Shown here: positions 25,335-33,424 of the stretch, piece after piece | Layout: each line of letters starts with the position of its first letter | Position numbering within the stretch: the stretch's first letter is position 1 | Assembly (NCBI GenBank): GCA_963846585.1 | Contig: CAWJWO010000007.1 | Span: forward strand, 372,001 to 436,000 | Source of the DNA: JAAUTT01 sp963846585 | Lineage (GTDB): Bacteria > Bacteroidota > Bacteroidia > Bacteroidales > JAAUTT01 | Direction of reading: 5' to 3' | Length of the DNA: 64,000 bases | Made by a program: the position numbers and the translations under genes | Notes under the pieces: model-generated | The model's input: the letters and a program-made list of their open reading frames with translations, nothing else | Databases searched by the model: none | What the model was told of the DNA's origin: nothing

Positions 25335-27352
25335 ATGGCAGAGAGTACAAATAAAAGTGGAAATAAACCCAAAAAAGGCCAACCAATCCCTTCACAAAAT
25401 ACCAACAAAAATATTATTCCCGTAAAACGCGATTTACTTGACGCTTGTGATCAGTTTTTATCCAAAAGGATAAAAACTATATTTTATATATCTCTTGGAT
25501 TAATAATCCTGTTTTCTTTCCTTCTCTTCGATGTAAAGGTAGGTCCCGGGGGCGATGATTCAGCTTATTTGCTCAGGGCTTATGATTTTATACATGGTTT
25601 CAGATATCCGGGATACCAGGGACCGTTATACCCGATAATTTTAAGTCTTGTTATTTTAGTATTCGGCATTCAAATTCCGTTACTTAAGTTACTTTCCTTA
25701 ATTTTCATGGTTACTGCATTTGTTTTTTTCTTCAAAACTTTTGTCAACCGCATCCCTGCTATCATATTAACGTCAACGTTGCTACTGGTAAGCATAAGTT
25801 ATTTCGTTTTGTACTTTTCCAGCCAGACCTATAATGAAGCATTTTTTATGATGGTTCAGTTTATATTTTTCTGGTTTTTCACTACACGTTTTATTGATGA
25901 GCAACCCTCAGGTGATACAGGGTACAAAAAATACATCCTTCTCGGGTTTATGTTATTCATATTATCTATAACTAAAAATATCGCGGTATTTTCATTCCTT
26001 GTAATTGCATTGTGGTTCTTAGTTTACAAACGATGGAAGGATGCTGGTTTATCAATGCTAAGTTTTTTAGGATTTTTCGGACTTTTTGAAATTATTAAAA
26101 GACTTTTATGGAAAGGACAGGGATTCCAGCTTTCTAGCCAGGGCAGTGGGCTTATGTATAAGGATTTTTATAACCCTGGTTTAGGAAAGGAAGATATAAT
26201 GGGATTTGTACAACGTTTTATTGATAATTCAAATTTATATTTATCAAAACATTTATTTAAATTTTTCGGATTGGTAAGTGAAACTGCAACAGATGTGAAT
26301 CCCTTCCTTACAATTTTTATTTATTTATTAATAATATTTGGCATTTTGTTCGTTTTTAGAAAAAATAAACTTTTATTCCTAACAGGTATCTATTCATACT
26401 TGGCAATAATTTCATTAATTTTCATTTCTAGTCAAAAAAATTGGGATCAGTGGAGAATGATTATTATTTTTTATCCGTTTTTGCTTTTAATATTATTTTC
26501 AGCCTTATACCATCTTTTTAAACGGTCGTCTGTGAAAGGCTGGCAGTTTATAGTCCCACTGTATTACTATATTACTTTTCTTTACTGAATTTAATGTTAC
26601 TTCAAATCATGTTAAAGTACAACGACCAATCCTGGCACGCAATCTTGAAGGAGACATGCTTTATGGACTTACACCCGATTGGATTAATTATATTAAAATG
26701 AGCCAATGGGCCGCGGATTATGTGCCAAAAAACGAAAATATCGGAAGCAGAAAGCCTGAAATATCATTTGTATACAGCGGAAGAGAATATTTTGGTATTT
26801 ACAAAGTGCTTTCAGTTACAACTGATTCCATTGTAAATTATATAAATAATAAACCTGATATATATGTTGGGGTAAGTTTACAACAATTTGAAAAAACAAT
26901 GCTTTTTGCTGAACCTGAATTTAAAGCCAGAACTGTAGGTTATATTAGATGGAAATTTCGCTTTTGGTAACGAAAAAACAGGTGACGGAAAGGTAATTGG
27001 GATATTTCGCTTTACAACTGAAGAATTCCCTAAATGGGAAGCCCTGTTAAAACAAACCGGATTATATTATGACAAGGACATAAAAAATTGGTTAATAAAT
27101 ATACCGAATATATCAAAAAAATATTCTGTATATTTCCCTGATATGCTTCTGGATCAACTCAGGAAAAACAATGTAAAATACTTATTATTGCCAAGCCTTA
27201 GGATAAATCCTAATGAAAATACCGGTAATATAATAACTACTGTACATATGTATGTTTACTTTATTCAATTACGATACCCATATATTTTTAAGGAAATACA
27301 TAAAATTGGTGATGAAGAATCAGCCTCTTTATATGAAGTTAACCTTAATTAG
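25335..27352 (+). pseudogene. GT39-like membrane glycosyltransferase, two frameshifts
   Basis: The first reading frame (417 residues) has a basic cytoplasmic N-terminus, about ten membrane helices and the GT-C acidic loop VGPGGDDSAYLLRAYDF. It stops at 26588. Continuation in the next frame is clear (FFTEFNVTSNHVKVQRPIL leading to YGLTPDWINYIKMSQWAADYVP) and again in the third frame after about 26940 (DGNFAFGNEKTGDGK to the end at 27352). The joined protein of about 670 residues resembles ArnT/PMT-type lipid-linked sugar transferases with a soluble C-terminal domain. The two shifts change frame in the same direction. They may be decay or sequencing errors, as also suspected in tyrS. Confidence 0.75.
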
Positions 27353-27408
27353 TGCCTGAAAGACCATAAATATTTTATATTGTACTTTTATTAAATAATT
27401 CTAATAAA

Positions 27409-28263
27409 ATGGGAAATAAATTACCTATCACGAAAATTAAAATAGCAATTGCCAGAATTCTTTATAAAACTGTAAAAATTTTTATCAGAAATAACCCAAT
27501 TGACGTAAAACGTGCAGGAATTAATTATGAGCTGGATTTAACTGAAGGAATTGACTTGTCAATATTTTTATTTGGTGGTTTTCAAAAACATGTTTATAAA
27601 AACCTTGATATCGATATAAATTCCGAATTTACAATACTTGATATAGGTGGTAATATTGGAAGTATGTCCCTTTCATTTGCTAAAATGTTCCCGCATGCAG
27701 TTATAAAAGCTTTTGAACCCACCCACTTTGCTTGTGAACGGTTTAAAAGGAATGTTTCGTTAAACCTGTCTCTGGCAAATCGCATAGAATTGATACAAAG
27801 TTTTGTTTCTGATTCAAATGATGAAAACCCTGAGATAACTGCCTATGCAAGCTGGAAAGTTGGAGGAAAAGATAATGATGGGGAAAAACATCCTGTGCAT
27901 ATGGGTACTGCTATGGATACAACAGGAGTTGGGGCAAAAACTTTAGACTGGTTCAATAAATCGAAAGGTTTTCAAAATGTTAAACTGATTAAAATTGATA
28001 CTGATGGCCATGAGTTTAAAGTATTGAAAGGTGCCATCGAAACTATAAAAACTCATAAACCATCAGTAGTATTTGAAATTGGAAAATATATAATGATTGA
28101 ACATAAAGTAGATTCATTTTTCTACCTTAATTATTTTGCATCCATTAACTATGAACTGTTTAACAGTTCAAATTTAAAATTAATAACTCCTGAAAACTGG
28201 AATAATGTGATACCTGAATATGGAACGATAGATATTTTAGCAAAACCTGTTCACTCAAATTAA
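27409..28263 (+). CDS. FkbM family methyltransferase
   Basis: The 284-residue protein has the SAM-binding motif LDIGGNIGSMSLSFAKMFP (about residues 79-97), the following acidic KAFEP, and the FkbM-type IKIDTDGHEFKVLKGA segment near residue 195. Such enzymes O-methylate sugars or other small surface or secondary metabolites. It has no signal peptide and acts in the cytoplasm. Flanking glycosyltransferase genes suggest a glycan substrate, which is inference. A hairpin directly follows the stop codon. Confidence 0.85.
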   Translation: MGNKLPITKIKIAIARILYKTVKIFIRNNPIDVKRAGINYELDLTEGIDLSIFLFGGFQKHVYKNLDIDINSEFTILDIGGNIGSMSLSFAKMFPHAVIKAFEPTHFACERFKRNVSLNLSLANRIELIQSFVSDSNDENPEITAYASWKVGGKDNDGEKHPVHMGTAMDTTGVGAKTLDWFNKSKGFQNVKLIKIDTDGHEFKVLKGAIETIKTHKPSVVFEIGKYIMIEHKVDSFFYLNYFASINYELFNSSNLKLITPENWNNVIPEYGTIDILAKPVHSN

Positions 28264-28264
28264 T

Positions 28265-28298
28265 CAATAAAATTTGACCAATATGTCAAATTGATTGA
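28265..28298 (+). terminator. Hairpin after the FkbM gene
   Basis: AATTTGAC (28271-28278) pairs perfectly with GTCAAATT (28285-28292). An outer ATCAAT/ATTGAT pair extends the stem. The trailing sequence is AT-rich but lacks a clean T-run, so terminator activity is uncertain. Confidence 0.4.
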
Positions 28299-28394
28299 TA
28301 TAAATATTAACCTTTTGAACGTTAAACACGTAAAATTTATAATTTTATGTTTAAATTATATTGTATAAATACTAACGCTTAAATCCAAAAAATC

Positions 28395-29924
28395 ATGAAA
28401 AAAGGTTTTTTTTTTAGTTTTTCCTTTTTGTTTTTATTAATTATAAGTTATGCTTGCAATAAGGATAAGAATGAATATGCATCTTCCAAGGGTAAACTTC
28501 AATTTTCAATTACAAGTAACAATTCTCAAAAACTGAAGTTAAAGTCAGCATCCGATTCATCTGTATCCACGGTATTAACAGCTGCAGTTGTAACTATTGA
28601 GGATGCTTCAGGCAATATAGTCCAAAACTCGGTAAGCATACCTCTTTCAAATATGAACGGGAATTATATTAGTAACCCGATATCATTGGTTACCGGGAAT
28701 TATCAGTTAACCGGATTTATGCTGGTTAACCCGAGTAACCAGGTTGTTTATGCCTCCCCTTTAAAATCTTCAAAATTGGCATACCTGGTATCAAATCCAC
28801 TGCCAATTTCTTTTCTTGTCCAGACAAATGCCGTAACAAATATTGCACCTGAGGTTATAAGTGCTACAGATAACACCCCGCAGGATTTTGGTTATGCTAC
28901 ATTTGGCTTTAATATCGACTCTACATTTAATTTTCTGGTCGGGGCATTTATCTACAATCCAATAGTTAAAAATTATCAACTTACAACTGCATCAATTTCT
29001 ATTTCATATGATTCACTGGTGGTTTATTCAGGACAACTTGGTTCAATTGGAAAGGATAGTTCCGGCATAGTATCACCATCCGATAGCCTTGGTTTAACAA
29101 CTAAAATTACTCTTCCGGCAAAATATAACAATTTTACGATCGTAATTTCCAAACCAAATTATGCCACTTACAGTCAAACCTTCACAAAAACACAACTAAG
29201 AAAATATTACCTTAGTTCCAATAAAGGCCCTTTGATTGTAATACTTAATAATTCTTCTGCCAATAACCTTTCAAACGGACTGGTTGCTTATTATCCGTTT
29301 AACGGGGATGTCCTGGATCATAGTGGTAACAATAATAATGGAACTTATTACGGAAGAGGCGTATTCACTTCTGATAGAAATTCTTCCCCAAATAGCGCAA
29401 TTGATTTAAACGGAACAACGGATTATATTTCAGTACCAAATAGCAATTCACTTAATCCTACAAACCAATTAACAATAAACATTTGGATTTCAATTGATTC
29501 ATTTATGAACCGGTATACATCATTTATAGATAAGGGAGGTCCTACAACAGAGGGTTGGACAAACCGGGAATATTATGAATATTTTAATGATCAGGGTGTT
29601 ATTTGGATTGAATCATCAGGTAATGACCAACCTCATAATTATGTTGGAGCATATATACCAGGAATGGACAACTGGTTTATGTTTACTGGTGTGGTAGACA
29701 TGTTAGTCAACCACCAGATGCAGGTTTATATAAATGGGGTATTAAAAGGAACAATAGCAGATAATTATACCAATTTTACTATTAATAACTATCCTTTACT
29801 GATAGGTGAGATGGCTGAAACAAATGAGGAATACGCTCCATTCTTCAAAGGTAAACTGGATGAACTGAGAATATACAACAGGGTTTTGTCACAAGCTGAA
29901 ATTACAAGTTTATATAGTCAATAA
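28395..29924 (+). CDS. Surface lipoprotein with C-terminal LamG/concanavalin-like domain
   Basis: The 509-residue protein starts with a lipoprotein signal ending in a lipobox (IISYAC, Cys about residue 21) followed by NKDKNEY. Residues 30-280 are beta-rich, resembling DUF4493-like or Ig-like domains. Residues 290-509 form a LamG-type fold recognisable by GLVAYYPFNGDVLDHSGNN, IDLNGTTDYISVP and the ending ELRIYNRVLSQAEI. It is likely an outer-membrane-anchored carbohydrate- or matrix-binding protein. No SusC/SusD pair lies nearby. Confidence 0.8.
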   Translation: MKKGFFFSFSFLFLLIISYACNKDKNEYASSKGKLQFSITSNNSQKLKLKSASDSSVSTVLTAAVVTIEDASGNIVQNSVSIPLSNMNGNYISNPISLVTGNYQLTGFMLVNPSNQVVYASPLKSSKLAYLVSNPLPISFLVQTNAVTNIAPEVISATDNTPQDFGYATFGFNIDSTFNFLVGAFIYNPIVKNYQLTTASISISYDSLVVYSGQLGSIGKDSSGIVSPSDSLGLTTKITLPAKYNNFTIVISKPNYATYSQTFTKTQLRKYYLSSNKGPLIVILNNSSANNLSNGLVAYYPFNGDVLDHSGNNNNGTYYGRGVFTSDRNSSPNSAIDLNGTTDYISVPNSNSLNPTNQLTINIWISIDSFMNRYTSFIDKGGPTTEGWTNREYYEYFNDQGVIWIESSGNDQPHNYVGAYIPGMDNWFMFTGVVDMLVNHQMQVYINGVLKGTIADNYTNFTINNYPLLIGEMAETNEEYAPFFKGKLDELRIYNRVLSQAEITSLYSQ

Positions 29925-29967
29925 ACCAATAATATATACTATTCTGAAAATTAAAGTTATAGTAATA

Positions 29968-30003
29968 TTTGTGTGATATTAAATAAATAATTTCATACTT
30001 TTG
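29968..30003 (+). promoter_or_regulatory. Putative promoter of the methyltransferase-GT2 gene
   Basis: TACTTTTG (29996-30003) fits TAnnTTTG. A TTTG at 29968-29971 is 24 bp upstream, longer than usual. Confidence 0.45.
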
Positions 30004-30006
30004 AAT

Positions 30007-30034
30007 ATGGGAACAGAATTTTAACTGTTCCCAT
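30007..30034 (+). promoter_or_regulatory. 5' leader hairpin upstream of the methyltransferase-GT2 gene
   Basis: ATGGGAACAG pairs perfectly with CTGTTCCCAT around an 8-nt loop. It begins four bases after the -7 box and ends 21 bases before the ATG, so most or all of it would be at the very 5' end of the transcript. It could be an attenuator, a stabilising 5' stem, or an operator for a dimeric protein. A weak terminator for the upstream lipoprotein gene is also possible. Confidence 0.5.
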
Positions 30035-30055
30035 TTATTTAATATACAATTTATA

Positions 30056-31477
30056 ATGGCATTGTATTCAGATAAGATTCTGCAATATTTTGAATCTATT
30101 GCAGAGAAACGGATTATTTACAGAAAAAACAAATCATATTACTGGAATTCAATTAGCAGGTACTGCGATTATTTTTTACAGGATGATTGTTCGGTTTTGG
30201 AAATTGGCTGTGGAACAGGCGAATTACTTGGCTGGATAAAAGGGAACAGAAAAACAGGAATTGACTTCAGTAAAACAATGATACAACATGCAGGTAGTCA
30301 ATTCCCAGATATTGAATTTCATGTAATGGATGCCTGTGAAATAAATCTTGCTCAAAAGTTTGACGTAATAATTCTTTCAAACCTTATAGGATGGCTACCC
30401 GATATTCAAGCCTGCTTTAAGGAAATTAAAAAAGTATGCCATCCACGTACCAGGATTATAGTAACATATTACAATTATCTATGGGAACCTGCTATTAAAT
30501 TTGCTGAGTTTATTGGTATTAAAAAGAAAACGCCGATCCAGAACTGGTTAACCCGGCCTGATATAATCAATTTACTTAAACTGGAAGAATTTGATGTCTA
30601 CAGACATAACCGGAATATGTTAATTCCATTTAATATTCCCGTTATTTCGTACTTGTTTAACAGGATATTATCTAAACTACCTGTTTTAAATTTTTTTGCT
30701 TTAAATCAATTTATATTTGCACGTCCTGATAACAGAATATTTAAAGAGAGGCAGGATTATTCGGTTTCAGTAATTATACCCGCACGCAATGAAAGCGGAA
30801 ATATTGAAAATGCCATAATCCGTTTGCCGGAATTTACAGAAAAGTTAGAAATAATATTTATCGAAGGTAATTCTACTGACGACACCTGGGAAAAAATAAT
30901 ATCAGTACAGGAAAAATACAAGGGGAAACGTGATATAAAGCTTGGAAAACAGGAAGGAAAAGGCAAGGCAGATGCCGTTCGTAAAGGTTTTGACATGGCT
31001 AAGGGTGACATCCTGATGATACTTGATGCCGACCTTACTGTTCCTCCGGAAGATATCCCCAAGTTTTACGAAGCTATCTCAACCGGAAAAGGTGAATTCA
31101 TAAATGGCTCCAGATTGGTATATCCTATGGAAAAACATGCTATGCGGTTTTTGAATATCCTGGGGAATAAATTTTTTGGTAACGCATTTTCCTGGGTATT
31201 GGAGCAACAAATAAAAGATACCCTTTGCGGTACAAAAGTTTTGTTCAACCGTGACTATAAACGTTTAAAAGAAAACCGGAAATTCTTTGGTGAATTCGAC
31301 CCTTTCGGAGATTTCGACCTTTTATTCGGTGCATATAAACTAAATCTTAAAATCATCGATTTACCCATCAGATACAAAGAGCGAACTTATGGCGACACAA
31401 ACATTTCGAGGTTCAGGCATGGATTAATGCTGCTGAAAATGTGGTTGTACGGCGTTGTAAAGATAAAATTCTGGTAA
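30056..31477 (+). CDS. Fused class I methyltransferase and family 2 glycosyltransferase
   Basis: The 473-residue protein joins a SAM-dependent methyltransferase (residues 1-200; motif VLEIGCGTGELLGWI at about residue 47, then GIDFSKTMI) to a GT2 enzyme (residues 235-473; SVSVIIPARNESGNI, the D-x-D-like ILDADLTVP, and the polyprenyl-phosphate sugar synthase-like CGTKVLFNRDY and RYKERTYGDTNISRF). The GT2 half resembles dolichyl/undecaprenyl-phosphate glucose or mannose synthases. The fusion suggests a coupled modification in lipid-linked sugar synthesis, which is inference. It sits near FkbM, GT39-like and GT9 genes. Confidence 0.85.
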   Translation: MALYSDKILQYFESIAEKRIIYRKNKSYYWNSISRYCDYFLQDDCSVLEIGCGTGELLGWIKGNRKTGIDFSKTMIQHAGSQFPDIEFHVMDACEINLAQKFDVIILSNLIGWLPDIQACFKEIKKVCHPRTRIIVTYYNYLWEPAIKFAEFIGIKKKTPIQNWLTRPDIINLLKLEEFDVYRHNRNMLIPFNIPVISYLFNRILSKLPVLNFFALNQFIFARPDNRIFKERQDYSVSVIIPARNESGNIENAIIRLPEFTEKLEIIFIEGNSTDDTWEKIISVQEKYKGKRDIKLGKQEGKGKADAVRKGFDMAKGDILMILDADLTVPPEDIPKFYEAISTGKGEFINGSRLVYPMEKHAMRFLNILGNKFFGNAFSWVLEQQIKDTLCGTKVLFNRDYKRLKENRKFFGEFDPFGDFDLLFGAYKLNLKIIDLPIRYKERTYGDTNISRFRHGLMLLKMWLYGVVKIKFW

Positions 31478-31668
31478 ATATATTATAATAATGCCGATTA
31501 AGGGTTGAATTATTGCTCTAATTATTCAAGTCAATATTTATTCACTTTAGTATTTTTTAACCCCAACCCCTTAAAAAGGCATAGCCGTCAGGTTAACGCT
31601 TGTAAAATGCTTATATACAATTATAATACTTTATTTGAGATTTCTCGCTTCGCTCGAAATGACTGTCG

Positions 31669-32157
31669 TTATTGGTCAGAGAGCGGGAGGTGAAGAGAGT
31701 GCGGATTTGCCGCACTCTCTTCACCTCCCGCAACGCCACAATTCTGCTGGTCGTCATTCCGACCGCAGGGAGGAATCTCTTTAATTGGTTGTAATTCATT
31801 GACTATGTCCGAAACATGTTGAGAAAATGATTTATTATTCCGAACAAAGCCACGCTCTGTTGCCAGCACTTTCCATTCGGGGTTCTTTTTGTTAATATTG
31901 AGTTTTCTCGCGTCGCTCGAAATAAACTTTTGACGGTTCCACTTTTTTAATTCTTTTTCTCTTTGTATTGCCAAATCAAAATATTGAAATTCTTCGTGAT
32001 AAATACAGTATTCAATATTGTACTTATCTGTAAAAGTGTCATTTATCAAATGATTTTTATGCTCATGTATTCTTCTGCATAAATTGTTTGTAACCCCAAT
32101 ATATAAAGTTGTTTTGTTCTTATTGGTCATAATATATACAAATCCAGTCGTTGACAT
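31669..32157 (-). CDS. GIY-YIG (URI-type) nuclease in element copy 1
   Basis: The 162-residue protein starts with the GIY-YIG core: GFVYIMTNKNKTTLYIGVT and NLCRRIHEHK, with Arg and His in the expected places, then YHEEFQYFDLAIQREKELKKW. It resembles the small URI/YhbQ-like family (about 90-100 residues) that is abundant and multi-copy in Bacteroidota. From about residue 97 the C-terminal tail departs from the family. It is encoded by element-internal repeats, including the 22-bp hairpin. A function in element mobility is plausible but unproven. It could also be a passenger. Confidence 0.85.
   Translation of the reverse strand: MSTTGFVYIMTNKNKTTLYIGVTNNLCRRIHEHKNHLINDTFTDKYNIEYCIYHEEFQYFDLAIQREKELKKWNRQKFISSDARKLNINKKNPEWKVLATERGFVRNNKSFSQHVSDIVNELQPIKEIPPCGRNDDQQNCGVAGGEESAANPHSLHLPLSDQ
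31683..31731. repeat. Perfect 22-bp hairpin inside element copy 1
   Basis: The left arm (31683-31704) and right arm (31710-31731) are perfectly complementary with a 5-nt loop. The left arm starts GCGGGAGG and the right arm ends CCTCCCGC. In copy 2 the third pair of the stem is T-A rather than G-C. Confidence 0.9.
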
Positions 32158-32360
32158 ACGCTCTTAATTACACTAATATTTTATTACATTTACACTAAAT
32201 ATCTATCATTCTGCTCTATATAGACATTAACCTGACGGCTATGCTTTTTAAGGGGTTGGGGTTAAAAGATGACGAATGTAAATGACATTCTGCTAATTAA
32301 TGGATAATATGTATAATTATTTTAACTCTTAATTCACATTAATATTTAGATGCTAACTAA

Positions 32361-32436
32361 AAGTTATTAAGTGATTAAGTTATTAGGTGAATAAGTCGTT
32401 ATTACTTTGACAGGAAAACTAAGCACTATGCACTAT
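32361..32436. repeat. AAGTTATT octamers and GCACTAT heptamers
   Basis: Four octamers of the AAGTKATT type (32361-32395) and two GCACTAT heptamers (32423-32436) lie in the gap before the GT9 gene end. This is another member of the simple intergenic tract class. Confidence 0.65.
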
Positions 32437-32443
32437 TTTAAAG

Positions 32444-33424
32444 TTAAAAGAGTCTTTTTGCCAAATCGCTTATTTCCTTAAAGCTAATTTTATTCATACA
32501 ATTAAAATGTCCCTTCGGACATTTTTTGTATCCTATTTTTGAACAGGGACGACATTTCAGGCCCTTAATTTCAAAAACTTGTGAATCAGTATCAGGCATA
32601 TAGGGATACATACCAAATTCCGGAATAGTATTACCCCAAACGGAAATTATTTTCTTTTTAAATGCAGATGCTATATGCATTAGCCCTGTATCGTGAGTGA
32701 TAATAACATTAGCCTGTTTTACCAAAGAGGCAGATTGTGCAAGATTGAATTTTCCGCAAGCATTGTAACATAATTCTCCGGTCTGCGATTGAATATAAGA
32801 GCCCTCTGATAGATCTTCCTTACCCCCCAGTAATATTACAGGTAACCCTGTAATATTAATAATACCAGCAATTTTGTTTACCGGTAATTTTTTAGTGTTA
32901 TGTTTTGCTCCGATAACAAACCCTATATACCCGCCTTGAAATTGTACAGGCAATGATTGCAAATCAACCTCATTGTCCGGGCATATATAAAAATCGAGCC
33001 CTATATTATCATTGGCAATATCAAACAATCGCAGGGTATTTATATAACGATCAACAATATGTATATCAGGCAAAAGGTTAATTTTAAAATTCACAAGCAA
33101 CCATTTTGCAATATTTAATTTATTAAATGAAAAGGATAGAACTTTTAAACGTGATTTAACCAGGGAACTTCGCAAATTATGATGAAGGTCGATAATATAA
33201 TCAAAATTTTCCTCCAGAAGCTGATCGGTAGTTTTTTTTAATGAATCGTCCAGTAAATGAAGTTTATCGATATAGGGATTTGTTTTTAAGATGGATTCGA
33301 ACGATTTTTTTGTAAGATAGTGAATCTGGACATCCGGAACCTGCAATTTTAAACATCTGATAACCGGTGTAGTGAGAACTATATCTCCAATGGAGCTAAA
33401 ACGAATTATAAGGAATTTTACCAA
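32444..33424 (-). CDS. Family 9 glycosyltransferase (heptosyltransferase-like)
   Basis: The 326-residue protein begins with the GT9 signature FLIIRFSSIGDIVLTTPVIRCL, has the nucleotide-sugar segment GFVIGAKHNTKKLP and the acceptor/donor loop THDTGLMHIASAF, and ends with a cysteine-rich tail (CRPCSKIGYKKCPKGHFNC) typical of Bacteroidota members. It likely adds a heptose or other sugar to lipopolysaccharide core on the cytoplasmic side. Its start overlaps the end of the upstream T9SS protein gene by 7 bp, so they are probably co-transcribed. Confidence 0.88.
   Translation of the reverse strand: MVKFLIIRFSSIGDIVLTTPVIRCLKLQVPDVQIHYLTKKSFESILKTNPYIDKLHLLDDSLKKTTDQLLEENFDYIIDLHHNLRSSLVKSRLKVLSFSFNKLNIAKWLLVNFKINLLPDIHIVDRYINTLRLFDIANDNIGLDFYICPDNEVDLQSLPVQFQGGYIGFVIGAKHNTKKLPVNKIAGIINITGLPVILLGGKEDLSEGSYIQSQTGELCYNACGKFNLAQSASLVKQANVIITHDTGLMHIASAFKKKIISVWGNTIPEFGMYPYMPDTDSQVFEIKGLKCRPCSKIGYKKCPKGHFNCMNKISFKEISDLAKRLF

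Larger units (their letters stand above)
31557..32265. mobile_element. GIY-YIG element, copy 1 (terminal inverted repeats, TTAA ends)
   Basis: The 709-bp unit is bounded by inverted repeats of 40 bp (31557-31596) and 39 bp (32227-32265), which differ by a single-base indel and start with TTAACCCC. It carries one gene for a GIY-YIG protein, a perfect 22-bp hairpin (31683-31731), and a nested inverted pair of GAGATTYCTC...GGAATGAC-type words (31637-31663 and 31753-31779). A near-identical copy in the same orientation lies at 57676-58493. There is no transposase of a familiar class inside. The boundary TTAA may be a target duplication or part of the repeat. Confidence 0.85.

Noticed and set aside
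31611..31799. A 62-residue minus-strand frame containing FLPAVGMTTSRIVAL in element copy 1 (and its twin at 57839-58027)
   Set aside because: It reads the palindromic words of the element in an alternative frame; such ERSEK/FLPAVGMTT peptides are typical artefacts of dispersed Bacteroidota repeats.
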